From: Synergistaceae bacterium
Lineage (GTDB): Bacteria > Synergistota > Synergistia > Synergistales > Aminobacteriaceae
Direction: 5' to 3'
Length of the DNA stretch: 6,371 nucleotides
NCBI GenBank assembly: GCA_012523155.1
Contig: JAAYJB010000007.1
Span: forward strand, 1 to 6,371
Of the stretch, positions 1-6,371 are shown one piece after another. Made by a program: the position numbers and the translations under genes. The notes under the pieces were generated by a model. That model worked only from the letters and a program-made list of their open reading frames with translations. It was not told the DNA's origin and searched no databases. Within the stretch, counting starts at the first letter, position 1. Each line of letters starts with the position of its first letter.

Positions 1-578
1 GCATGAAGATCAAGGCGTATGCCGCTTCTGCTGCGGACGCACGGATGGCCGGAACCCCCATGCCGGTCATGAGCAGCGCCGGGAGCGGAAACCACGGGGT
101 CACTGCCATTCTCCCCGTGGCCGTCTGCGCGGCCCATTACAAAAAAGAACGGGAAGAAACAGCGAAAGCTATTGCATTCAGTCACCTTGCAACAAGCTAC
201 GTGAAAAGCCGTACGGGCAGGCTCTCCCCCACATGCGGGTGCACTGTCGCCGCCGGAGCCGGGGCAGCTGCAGGCATAACCTATCTCATGACTAAAGACG
301 CTGAAAAAGCCGCGGAGGCGATGCTGCTCATCCTGGGGAACCTCGCCGGGATGATGTGCGACGGCGCAAAGTACACCTGTGCACTCAAGGTTGGCACAGG
401 AGCTATCGAAGCATACCATGCGGCCCTTATCGTCATGGGGGGGCATCACCCTGAAGCCCAGGGGCTCGTGGGACATAACCTGGAAAACACGGTGGATAAC
501 ATGGTCACTGTTTCAAAAAACGGAATGGAGAACCTCGATAGGGCTATCATCGAAGTCATAAACCAGAGATTCGCCTGA
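1..578 (+). CDS. L-cysteine desulfidase family protein (UPF0597/CyuA-like), C-terminal part
   Basis: This is the C-terminal ~192 residues of a protein of the L-cysteine desulfidase / UPF0597 family (E. coli CyuA, formerly YhaM). The reading frame is open to the left edge, so the true start lies outside; the ATG at position 3 is internal, because family members are about 430 residues long. Recognisable blocks, numbered from that Met, are DARMAGTPMPVMSSAGSGNHG (12-32), GRLSPTCGCTVAAGAG (72-86) and GMMCDGAKYTCALKVG (116-131). Cys78/Cys80, Cys119 and Cys126 match the conserved cysteines that, in characterised members, hold an oxygen-labile 4Fe-4S cluster. Such enzymes split L-cysteine into pyruvate, ammonia and hydrogen sulfide in the cytoplasm. 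Family assignment is firm. Substrate is less so, since the family is also labelled serine dehydratase alpha-like. A hairpin terminator follows 14 bases after the TGA. Confidence 0.9.
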   Translation, partial: MKIKAYAASAADARMAGTPMPVMSSAGSGNHGVTAILPVAVCAAHYKKEREETAKAIAFSHLATSYVKSRTGRLSPTCGCTVAAGAGAAAGITYLMTKDAEKAAEAMLLILGNLAGMMCDGAKYTCALKVGTGAIEAYHAALIVMGGHHPEAQGLVGHNLENTVDNMVTVSKNGMENLDRAIIEVINQRFA

Positions 579-592
579 ATTCAGAAATAAAA

Positions 593-616
593 GAGGGGCG
601 TTTTCGGACGCCCCTC
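593..616. terminator. bidirectional intrinsic terminator between desulfidase and HD gene
   Basis: An 8-bp GC-rich stem, GAGGGGCG (593-600) with CGCCCCTC (609-616), encloses an 8-base loop. On the plus strand it is followed by GTCTTTCT, a modest T run, 14 bases after the desulfidase stop. On the minus strand it is followed by TTTTATTTC, a better T run, about 80 bases beyond the HD gene stop. It can therefore end both convergent transcripts. Confidence 0.75.
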
Positions 617-695
617 GTCTTTCTCCGCATTATTCCGGATCCGGGAAATCACCCGTCAGTTTTTTCTTTCGCGTCACGCTCCGCAGTGCAGAACA

Positions 696-1487
696 TCAAC
701 GCGCATATTCAAGAGCGGCGGAAACGAAGGAGTCAGCCTCCCGGTGAGGAGGCAGATGCCCTGCTATCCAGGAGAACACTCCATCCTCCTCAAGGATCCG
801 GAAGGAAGGGCGATAGTTCAGGTCAAACACCCATGAAAGCTGTACAAGGAGAAAATCGGCAAGCGTCCTGACATTGCGGTAAGAACCGCATCCCTCTTCA
901 CCCAGTTCCTTCAGCAGATCGTACGAGTACTCATTTGTGATTTCAATGCGCGGCAGAAGATCATGTATCCTGCCTTCCTCCACATGACGCCTGACGAGCC
1001 TGAAGACATCGATCTTGTCGCTGTCCCTTACTATTCTGGCCACCGGAAGCACAGTTTCAGGAAGGGTATCCGGAAGGATCTTTTTGTTGTGCAGCCTCAC
1101 CGCCTCAAGTATTGTCTCTTTTACGCCGATGCCCTCCAAAACCTCCCAGGGGAATTTTTCCCTGAGCACCTTCTCGCCCAAGTTTCCATGATCCACTGAA
1201 GCACCGTCGTAATATGTGCCGTAATCCCTGAATTGCGGGAACCGGCCTGTATCGTGCAAAAGACATGCAGTGACCGCGGTGTCGCGGAGCCCCCCTTCCC
1301 AGCCGAGCTCATCAGCTATCCTTGCTCCGTTGTCCCTGACCCGGATGCTGTGAACACGCTTGACTTCGATAAGGGGGTGAAGAGTTCCCTCCCCGCTGCG
1401 AAACGAATCTATATATTCCCTGAGCCAAATTTCCGCATGCTGCATGTTTCCCAAACCTATCCACACTCCTTTCGGCTTCCCGGCCAT
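696..1487 (-). CDS. HD-domain protein, predicted metal-dependent phosphohydrolase
   Basis: A cytoplasmic HD-superfamily protein of 263 residues from the chosen start. Metal-binding residues are visible in order: His46 (KRVHSIRV), His78-Asp79 (LLHDTGRFPQF), His100 (SVDHGNLG), His133 (RLHNKK) and Asp157 (RDSDKIDVFRL). All the canonical HD ligands are thus present, and the extra histidines suggest a two-metal site. HD enzymes usually hydrolyse phosphomonoesters or phosphodiesters of nucleotides; the substrate here cannot be named. No signal peptide, membrane segment or partner domain is seen. The start at 1487 is preferred because AAGGA (1493-1497 on this strand) lies 5 bases upstream. An in-frame ATG at 1520 would add 11 residues with a weaker GGGAAG, and one at 1445 (MQHAEIW) would still keep the whole domain. 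The gene runs divergently from the propeller gene and ends before a shared terminator. I saw no clear promoter for it. Confidence 0.8.
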   Translation of the reverse strand: MAGKPKGVWIGLGNMQHAEIWLREYIDSFRSGEGTLHPLIEVKRVHSIRVRDNGARIADELGWEGGLRDTAVTACLLHDTGRFPQFRDYGTYYDGASVDHGNLGEKVLREKFPWEVLEGIGVKETILEAVRLHNKKILPDTLPETVLPVARIVRDSDKIDVFRLVRRHVEEGRIHDLLPRIEITNEYSYDLLKELGEEGCGSYRNVRTLADFLLVQLSWVFDLNYRPSFRILEEDGVFSWIAGHLPPHREADSFVSAALEYAR

Positions 1488-1556
1488 TCTATTCCTTCCC
1501 CCCGCTCTTATCAAATCCATGGAAAAACTTCCCGAGGTCTTCTGCCGAAAGTACGG

Positions 1557-1584
1557 TTTATCAATTTTTCCCCCGGTGTATAAT
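1557..1584 (+). promoter_or_regulatory. candidate sigma-70 promoter for the beta-propeller gene
   Basis: A perfect -10 box TATAAT lies at 1579-1584, with a poor -35 match TTTATC at 1557-1562 (16-base spacer). Transcription would begin near 1591, giving a leader of about 34 bases before the ATG at 1625. This promoter overlaps the ATG at 1583, which argues against using that ATG as the translation start. The weak -35 leaves the call tentative. Confidence 0.5.
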
Positions 1585-1624
1585 GCAGAAGAACACTATT
1601 TTTTCTGGAAAAGGGGTGTTGTAC

Positions 1625-2695
1625 ATGAAGCGAAATCCGGCAGAAAAACGCCTTCAGCTGATTATCGGGATAATTTTTCTTTTCGCGCTGGCATTCTGCA
1701 CTGCAGAAAAAGCGGCAGCCTGGAAAGGAACCATGAAGTGGAGCTATGACGCACAGAACAGCATTACAGGTTCTCCCCTGGCAGCAGAGGGCAAAATCCT
1801 TATCGGGGACAGTGAGGGACGGCTTCTCGCACTCGACCAGAAGACGGGATCACTTGTATGGACGTTCAGCGCCGGTTCAGCGATCAACGGAAAGCCTGCG
1901 GTGAACGGGCAGGCTGTTTTCGCCGGAACTGCCGACGGCAAGTTTTTCTCGCTGAACATCCATACCGGAGAGCTGCTCTGGCAGTTCTCCCCGCCTGAGA
2001 TCAATACCCCCGGAGGCGTATGGGGATCCCCTGCCCCGGGAGGAGATCTTGTTTACTTCAACAGTGCCGACGGAAAGGTTTACGCCATGGACAGAGCAAA
2101 GGGCACACCTGTATGGACATTCGACACCGGCAGGGAATTGCGCTCCTCTCCAACGTACAGCGAAGGGCTTCTCTTCGTGGGAACCTATGAAGGCATCTTC
2201 CACGCACTAAACGCAAAAAACGGAAAACGTGAATGGGGCGGGGGAAGCGGAGCCCCTATCAACACGGCAGCATCCGTATCTGACGGAAATGTGTATTTCG
2301 GAAGCTGGGACGGCATCCTCCAGGCAGTCCGCATCAAGGGAGTGATACCCCAGTGGAAATACAGCACAGGGGAATCGATCACGACACAGGCCGTTCCATC
2401 GGGAAACAGGATTTTCTTCGGAACCGTCAACGGCAAGCTTGTTGCTCTCGACAGAAACTCCGGAGGACTTCTGTGGGAGTTTGCAGTCCCCGGCGGGGTC
2501 CACTCCGCTCCCGCTGTTCATGAGGGAATGGTATTTTTTGGAAGCGACGGCGGGACCCTTTTCGGCCTTGACGCTGCCACTGGAAGAGAGGTCTGGAAAT
2601 TCCAGTCTCCCCGGGAAATATTGTCAGACCCGCTATTTTTTGAGAGTGTACTCTTCTTCGGGAGTTACGACGGAAAGATATACGCTTTCGAATAA
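1625..2695 (+). CDS. exported PQQ-like eight-repeat beta-propeller protein
   Basis: This 356-residue protein has a basic N-terminus (MKRNPAEKR), a hydrophobic stretch (about residues 10-25) and an AAA-W junction near residue 33, a typical signal peptidase I signal. The only Cys in the hydrophobic stretch is preceded by LAF, a poor lipobox, so a lipoprotein is unlikely. The mature part is eight repeats of about 40 residues, each opening with Trp plus an aromatic residue (WSYD, WTFS, WQFS, WTFD, WGGG, WKYS, WEFA, WKFQ). Most contain the PQQ-repeat signature of the ALDxxTGxxxW type. An eight-bladed propeller outside the cytoplasm is inferred. The fold resembles BamB and PQQ dehydrogenases, but no catalytic or cytochrome domain is present, so a binding or scaffold role is as likely as an enzyme. 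The start at 1625 is chosen over the ATG at 1583 because AAGGGGTG (1611-1618) sits just upstream and the signal peptide begins there. Repeat 5 is the most degenerate. Confidence 0.85.
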   Translation: MKRNPAEKRLQLIIGIIFLFALAFCTAEKAAAWKGTMKWSYDAQNSITGSPLAAEGKILIGDSEGRLLALDQKTGSLVWTFSAGSAINGKPAVNGQAVFAGTADGKFFSLNIHTGELLWQFSPPEINTPGGVWGSPAPGGDLVYFNSADGKVYAMDRAKGTPVWTFDTGRELRSSPTYSEGLLFVGTYEGIFHALNAKNGKREWGGGSGAPINTAASVSDGNVYFGSWDGILQAVRIKGVIPQWKYSTGESITTQAVPSGNRIFFGTVNGKLVALDRNSGGLLWEFAVPGGVHSAPAVHEGMVFFGSDGGTLFGLDAATGREVWKFQSPREILSDPLFFESVLFFGSYDGKIYAFE

Positions 2696-2741
2696 AAAAC
2701 GGAAGGGGAAGGCGATATGAATGCCTTCCCCTTCCGTTTTT
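2695..2741. terminator. strong bidirectional terminator between propeller gene and metK
   Basis: A perfect 19-bp stem pairs 2695-2713 with 2723-2741 around a 9-base loop. The core is ACGGAAGGGGAAGGC, and the stem base is an A run pairing with a T run. The T run follows the GC-rich part in both directions, so it can end the propeller transcript (+) immediately after its TAA and the metK transcript (-) about 23 bases after its stop. Confidence 0.92.
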
Positions 2742-2763
2742 CATAACGAGCCCCCGAATTTCT

Positions 2764-3969
2764 CTATTTTTTTACGGCTGCAGCAAGAACAGCGGCCCGG
2801 TCAGTCTTCTCCCAGCCGGGAAGGGGATCAAGGTCGATCCTTCCCATGTGTCCATAGGCCGCAAGACGCTTGTACTGAGGTTTGCGCAGGTCGAGGTCCC
2901 GTATGATGGCAGCCGGCCTGAAATCAAAGTATTTCCTGACGAGAGCCGTGATTTCCTCGTCATTGATCCCTTTCGCCGTTCCCGAAGTATCCACCATGAT
3001 CGACACCGGTTCCGCCACACCGATGGCATACGCTACCTGGACCTGGCACTGGTCTGCAAGGCCTGCGGCTACTATATTCTTTGCAACGTATCTGGCCATG
3101 TAAGCGCCCGAGCGGTCAACTTTTGTCGGGTCTTTCCCCGAAAACGCACCGCCTCCGTGGGCTACCCAGCTTCCGTATGTATCGACGATGATCTTTCTTC
3201 CTGTAAGACCTGTATCCGCCATGGGACCTCCCTTGACGAAACGGCCGGAGGGGTTGACGAGAATACGGGTATTGTCTTTCATCAAATAGGCCGGAACTAC
3301 TGGCGTAACAACGTGTTCAATGATATCCGCCCGGATCTCCTCGTTTGTCGCCTCCGGGTGATGCTGCGTTGAAATAACGATCGTGTCGGCACGGACAGCC
3401 TTTCCATCCTCGTACTCAAGGGTTACCTGGGTCTTGCCGTCAGGCCTGAGATAGGGGATCGTGCCGTCCTTTCTCACCCCTGCAAGTTTCCGTGCAAGTC
3501 GATGAGCGAGTGCGATAGGCATGGGAAGAAACTCCTCTGTCTCGTTGCATGCAAAACCGGTCATCATTCCCTGGTCTCCGGCTCCTGTCTTCGCGATCTC
3601 CTCTTCTGAAACAAGGTGGTCTCTCACTTCAAGCGCAGTATCCACCCCTTCGCGAATATCCTCTGACTGTTCATCAATGGCTGTGAGAACGGCACAGGTA
3701 TCGCCGTCGAAACCGTATTTTGCCCTCGTATATCCGATTTCTTTCACAATGTTACGGGCAAGCTGCGGTATATCAACATACGTTTCTGTCGTAATCTCAC
3801 CGGCTACCATTACCATACCGGTAGTGCACATGACCTCGCATGCCACTCGGCCCAGGGGATCATCCTTCAGAATAGCGTCCAGGACCCCGTCTGAGATCTG
3901 GTCCGCTACCTTGTCCGGATGTCCCTCGGTCACTGATTCGGAAGAGAAAAGGTACCGCTCTTTTATCAC
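2764..3969 (-). CDS. metK: S-adenosylmethionine synthase (methionine adenosyltransferase)
   Basis: Full-length MetK of 401 residues, slightly longer than the ~384 of E. coli. It makes S-adenosylmethionine from methionine and ATP in the cytoplasm, releasing phosphate and pyrophosphate; the family works as a tetramer with Mg and K ions. Signature motifs are present: [13 protein letters not shown] (16-28), the methionine/ATP-site loop [12 protein letters not shown] (129-140), DTGLTGRK (252-259) and the glycine-rich [19 protein letters not shown] (272-290) with its catalytic lysines. The C-terminal block ends [16 protein letters not shown]. No key residue appears missing. The start codon is GTG at 3969, supported by GGGAGGA (3977-3983) with about 8 bases of spacing and by the conserved N-terminus [20 protein letters not shown]. 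It is transcribed alone behind its own promoter and a SAM-I riboswitch, so its product represses its transcription. It converges on the propeller gene across a strong terminator. Confidence 0.98.
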   Translation of the reverse strand: MIKERYLFSSESVTEGHPDKVADQISDGVLDAILKDDPLGRVACEVMCTTGMVMVAGEITTETYVDIPQLARNIVKEIGYTRAKYGFDGDTCAVLTAIDEQSEDIREGVDTALEVRDHLVSEEEIAKTGAGDQGMMTGFACNETEEFLPMPIALAHRLARKLAGVRKDGTIPYLRPDGKTQVTLEYEDGKAVRADTIVISTQHHPEATNEEIRADIIEHVVTPVVPAYLMKDNTRILVNPSGRFVKGGPMADTGLTGRKIIVDTYGSWVAHGGGAFSGKDPTKVDRSGAYMARYVAKNIVAAGLADQCQVQVAYAIGVAEPVSIMVDTSGTAKGINDEEITALVRKYFDFRPAAIIRDLDLRKPQYKRLAAYGHMGRIDLDPLPGWEKTDRAAVLAAAVKK

Positions 3970-4007
3970 GTATTTGTCCTCCCTGCGTGTAAATTGACTA
4001 ACGAAAA

Positions 4008-4030
4008 TGGCCCTCTCCGGGAGAGGGCCA
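4008..4030 (-). terminator. riboswitch-controlled terminator in the metK leader
   Basis: Read on the minus strand, TGGCCCTCTC (4030-4021 as the partner arm) and GAGAGGGCCA form a perfect 10-bp stem with a 3-base loop at 4018-4020, followed by TTTT at 4007-4004. It lies between the SAM aptamer and metK, the expected place of the expression platform. The CTCTC of its first arm can instead pair with GAGAG at the 3' end of aptamer helix P1 (about 4055-4049). This would give an antiterminator when SAM is scarce. Confidence 0.88.
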
Positions 4031-4052
4031 TCAAATAACCATCAAGCACTCT

Positions 4053-4154
4053 CTCTTATCACTCAGCCTGCGGCTGCTGGTATTGGCACCATACCCTTTT
4101 CAGGCAGGTTGCCGGGCTTCATCGGGCCAGTCCCTCCACCTCTCTCGATAAGAG
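4053..4154 (-). promoter_or_regulatory. SAM-I (S-box) riboswitch aptamer upstream of metK
   Basis: The minus strand carries the S-box consensus in full. Helix P1 is an 8-bp perfect pair of CTCTTATC (4154-4147) and GATAAGAG (4060-4053). Inside are AGAGAGGTGGAGGGACTGG (4145-4127) with the kink-turn region, GATGAAGCCCGGCAACC (4123-4107), and GGTGCCAATACC (4090-4079). P4 is a short AGCC/GGCT hairpin (4076-4066). This RNA class binds S-adenosylmethionine and, in the common OFF type, stabilises P1 and lets a downstream terminator form. Both the terminator at 4008-4030 and the gene downstream (metK) fit that arrangement. The recognition rests on conserved sequence and pairing; ligand binding is inferred from the class. 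Confidence 0.97.
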
Positions 4155-4185
4155 TCTCAATTGTCAACGCAAAACTGCCGGAAGC

Positions 4186-4213
4186 ATTATACGGCATTTC
4201 GTCCCCTTGTCAA
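4186..4213 (-). promoter_or_regulatory. consensus sigma-70 promoter of the metK leader
   Basis: On the minus strand a perfect -35 TTGACA (4213-4208) and a perfect -10 TATAAT (4191-4186) are separated by 16 bases. A T-rich stretch just upstream (4242-4217) could act as an UP element. The predicted start is near 4179, about 25 bases before the riboswitch P1 helix, giving a leader of about 210 bases to the metK GTG. A promoter this strong suits a gene controlled mainly by attenuation. Confidence 0.9.
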
Positions 4214-4226
4214 ATGCAAAAACCTT

Positions 4227-4283
4227 GAAAAAACAAAATCCCAGGAATATTTCCTTTCCATTCTGCCGGGCCTTTTAACCGGC
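4227..4283 (-). terminator. possible transcription end of the ribonucleotide reductase gene
   Basis: Downstream of the nrdJ stop, the minus strand shows two imperfect candidates. GCCGG/CCGGC (4283-4279 with 4269-4265) has a 9-base loop but no T run. A weak AGGAA/TTCCT hairpin (4255-4243) is followed four bases later by TTTTGTTTTTT. Neither is a textbook terminator, and the T run may instead serve the metK promoter. Some read-through into the metK leader is possible. Confidence 0.35.
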
Positions 4284-4304
4284 TTTGCCCGAAAGACGCA
4301 ATTA

Positions 4305-6371
4305 CTATTTACATGGGGAATAGCCGCAGCTGAAGCAGTATTCACATCCGGAAATCATCTCCAGGGGCGAACCGCATTCCGGGCATACCGCTCCCCCGCC
4401 TGCCCCGTGTACAGCTCCGTCCTTTCCAAGAAGTTTTTCAAGCAGCACGGCAATAGCATCCGGTATAGAGCGCGCAACATGCTCGTCGTCGAACTCGAAG
4501 AGCCAGTACTCCTTGCCCGAAAGCCCTTTCAGGGTGGCAATAAAATCCTCCAGTTTTCCTCCGCTTCTGAGCCCTATGGAGATCGCCCTGGAAAGGGCCT
4601 CCGTCATTGCCTTGAGCTCCGAACCGCTTTTGCCGATAGTGGCGAATACCTCGAACGGCTCCGTGCCGTCAAAGTTGAGCGTGACATAGATGCTGCCCCA
4701 GGGAGTCTGTTCCTTTATGGTCTTGCCGAAAACAACCAGCCCTGGACGTTCCTTGACCCGGCTGGTATGAGGCACCTGCTCCTCGGCTTTTTTCGCGGTC
4801 TCGATCGGCTGGAGCGACCTTGACCCGTCCCTGTAGATGGTTATTCCCTTGGCTCCCATGGCATAACAGCGGCGGTATATTTGCTTTACCTCTTCCATCG
4901 TCGCCGATGATGGAAGGTTCACCGTCTTGCTGATGCCGCTGTCAACAATTCCGGCGAATATTCCCGTCACCTCCACGTGTTCTTCAGGGCTGATATCATA
5001 TGCCGTCACGTAGACCGGGTCGGATACCTTTCCGAATTCGTGCAGTTCAGCGACCTGGGCATCCGAAAGAAGCCTGTGGCAGAATTCCCTCGTTTCCTGC
5101 CCGTCTCCGTCCGCCCTGGCGATCCTTCGGGTCCAGCTCCACGCGAAATTCGGCTCGATCCCGGCGCTTGTATCGATGAGCATGGATATGGATCCCGTGG
5201 GGGCGATGGAGAGCCTCCGGCTGTTACGGATACGTCCTTTGGAAAAGGCGAGCAGTATGCTGCCTGCGAGGGAAAGTCTTTCCTTTTCATCGCCGAGTCC
5301 CTCAGCCGAAGCGAAACTCTCAATGGAATTTGCCAGTGTGTAGGGCATCGTGGACGAAGACCGCATCTTGTCCAACAGAAGCCTCAGCCCCTCACGGTCA
5401 AGGCGGCCGTACCATGACTCCGGAAACAGCTCCTCTCCCTGCTCACGGGCAAAAGCAGAGAAGAGCTCCGCCACAAGCCCTGACTCTGGAAACGGATCTT
5501 TTCCCATCTCCGAAACAATTCCCGCAGCAGCGCACAACGCAGCTGCCCCCATGGAATCCCCCAGGGATTTGCAGAAAACCTTGAACTGCTCCGAGCCGTA
5601 CCGCATGCCCATCTTAATGGCGGCATCGGCGAGACCCATAATACCCAGGCCTACCGGACGGATACGTTTCGTACGTTCCTCGATCCTCTCAAGGGGGTAG
5701 GAACAGGCGTCAATGACAAGGTCGAGATAATAAACGGAACGGAAGACCTGATCGACGAATGCCCGGAAATCAAAGACCTTCCGTCCGTCTTTTCCTGCTG
5801 AAACAAATGCTTCCACGTTTACCGAGCCAAGATTGCAGCTCGTATAGTTGGGAAGGGGCTGTTCGCCGCAGGGGTTCGTGGACTCTATTTTCCACGTCTC
5901 TCCGAGTTTGAGCAGGTTGTCCGCATTGGCCCTGTCGATGAAGAAGATTCCCGGGTCTCCCCGTTTCCATGCGCTCTCGCACAGCTTGTTCCAGAGGTCG
6001 GCAGCCTTCACCGTTCGTATCGCTTCACCCGTGCTCCTGGAGAGGAGTGAAAAATCCGCCCCATTCTCGGCAGAATCCATGAGCTTGTCCGAAACACAGA
6101 CGGAAATATTGAAATAGGGGAGTTTCCCCTCCTCCACCTTGGCGTCGATAAACTCAAAAATATCCGGGTGATCATCAAAAAGCATCCCCATGAGGGCAGC
6201 CCGTCGCCGTCCTCCCTGTACCACAACGGCCCCCATGGTATTCCACGTCTCCATGAAGGAAACAGGTCCGCTCGCCTGGCCGCCTATACCCCCGTTTATG
6301 GCGCTTCCCTTCTCCCTCAAATGACCGAAGTTGCCGCCGACTCCTCCGCCGTATTTGCTGATGACAGCGGC
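4305..6371 (-). CDS. nrdJ: adenosylcobalamin-dependent (class II) ribonucleoside reductase, 5' end beyond the window
   Basis: The last 688 residues of a class II ribonucleotide reductase, open to the right edge; residue numbers count from there. It reduces ribonucleotides to deoxyribonucleotides using adenosylcobalamin, without oxygen. The barrel begins with SKYGGGVGGNFGHLREKGS. Catalytic residues are clear: NISVC (Cys92) and SCNLGS (Cys179) form the redox pair, and NPCGE (Cys168, codon 5870-5868) is the thiyl radical Cys with its Asn and Glu partners. Next come RPVGLGIMGLAD, the phosphate-binding APTGSISM and TSAGIEPNFAWSW. The final third has a TSCPD-like domain (GKTIKEQTPWGSIYVTLNFDG to SIPDAIAVLLEKLLG) and a Cys-rich tail, CPECG...CEYCFSCGYSPCK, with two CxxC pairs as expected for re-reduction by thioredoxin or metal binding. 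Oddities: the TSCPD-like domain lacks its usual cysteines, and about 135 residues lie between GLGIMGLAD and RNSRRLSIAPTGS, more than I expect. A TTG at 6320 is internal, since conserved codons continue upstream of it. Confidence 0.95.
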   Translation of the reverse strand, partial: AAVISKYGGGVGGNFGHLREKGSAINGGIGGQASGPVSFMETWNTMGAVVVQGGRRRAALMGMLFDDHPDIFEFIDAKVEEGKLPYFNISVCVSDKLMDSAENGADFSLLSRSTGEAIRTVKAADLWNKLCESAWKRGDPGIFFIDRANADNLLKLGETWKIESTNPCGEQPLPNYTSCNLGSVNVEAFVSAGKDGRKVFDFRAFVDQVFRSVYYLDLVIDACSYPLERIEERTKRIRPVGLGIMGLADAAIKMGMRYGSEQFKVFCKSLGDSMGAAALCAAAGIVSEMGKDPFPESGLVAELFSAFAREQGEELFPESWYGRLDREGLRLLLDKMRSSSTMPYTLANSIESFASAEGLGDEKERLSLAGSILLAFSKGRIRNSRRLSIAPTGSISMLIDTSAGIEPNFAWSWTRRIARADGDGQETREFCHRLLSDAQVAELHEFGKVSDPVYVTAYDISPEEHVEVTGIFAGIVDSGISKTVNLPSSATMEEVKQIYRRCYAMGAKGITIYRDGSRSLQPIETAKKAEEQVPHTSRVKERPGLVVFGKTIKEQTPWGSIYVTLNFDGTEPFEVFATIGKSGSELKAMTEALSRAISIGLRSGGKLEDFIATLKGLSGKEYWLFEFDDEHVARSIPDAIAVLLEKLLGKDGAVHGAGGGAVCPECGSPLEMISGCEYCFSCGYSPCK

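Noticed and set aside
1583..1624. ATG at 1583 as the start of the propeller gene, adding 14 residues
   Set aside because: It overlaps the TATAAT box and would place a non-signal-like segment before the basic residues of the signal peptide. The ATG at 1625 has a ribosome binding site and starts a normal signal sequence.
1625..1720. Lipoprotein signal in the propeller protein (LAFC)
   Set aside because: Phe directly before the Cys does not fit the lipobox, and an Ala-rich signal peptidase I site follows.
4162..4167. A second TTGACA on the minus strand inside the metK leader
   Set aside because: No -10-like sequence lies 15-19 bases downstream; that region is the start of the riboswitch. The upstream TTGACA/TATAAT pair is far better.
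4007..4228. Plus-strand open frames of 73 and 220 codons across the metK-nrdJ gap and the end of nrdJ
   Set aside because: They overlap the riboswitch leader and the nrdJ coding strand, and their translations show no family motif. They are antisense shadows.
6318..6320. TTG at 6320 as the nrdJ start
   Set aside because: The frame continues to the window edge and the upstream codons encode the conserved SKYGGGVGGNFGH motif, so the gene begins outside the window.
1..6371. A new multigene system such as defence, secretion or a biosynthetic cluster
   Set aside because: The genes alternate in strand, are split by terminators and belong to unrelated housekeeping or single-gene families. No repeats, integrase, transposase or toxin-antitoxin pair was seen.

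Overview
The window looks like ordinary chromosomal DNA of an anaerobic bacterium with mid-to-high GC. It carries five protein genes: a partial L-cysteine desulfidase-family gene, an HD-domain gene, an exported PQQ-type beta-propeller gene, metK, and a partial B12-dependent ribonucleotide reductase gene (nrdJ). Cysteine desulfidase together with an oxygen-independent reductase suggests an anaerobic amino-acid user. Synergistota would fit, and a firmicute-like relative is possible. This taxonomic guess is inference; there is no rRNA or other marker here.

Layout. Positions 1-578 (+) are the C-terminal part of the desulfidase, followed by a hairpin terminator at 593-616 that can act on both strands. 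The HD-domain gene (696-1487, -) converges on it. A roughly 140-base gap (1488-1624) holds the start regions of the divergent HD and propeller genes. It contains a TATAAT box for the propeller gene (1625-2695, +). A perfect 19-bp hairpin at 2695-2741, flanked by A and T runs, separates the propeller gene from the convergent metK (2764-3969, -). The 335 bases between metK and nrdJ hold, on the minus strand, possible nrdJ termination signals, a consensus sigma-70 promoter, a complete SAM-I (S-box) riboswitch aptamer and its intrinsic terminator. The end of nrdJ (4305-6371, -) runs off the right edge.

How the parts work together. The best-supported circuit is metK feedback. S-adenosylmethionine, the product of MetK, should bind the leader RNA, free the terminator hairpin and stop transcription before metK. 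The other genes sit in separate transcription units with mixed orientation and show no shared pathway. NrdJ supplies deoxynucleotides using adenosylcobalamin.

I found no mobile element, CRISPR array, tRNA, rRNA or undescribed multigene system. The points most worth a second look are the loss of cysteines from the TSCPD-like domain of NrdJ, a long segment inside its catalytic domain, and the uncharacterised exported eight-repeat propeller beside the HD protein.
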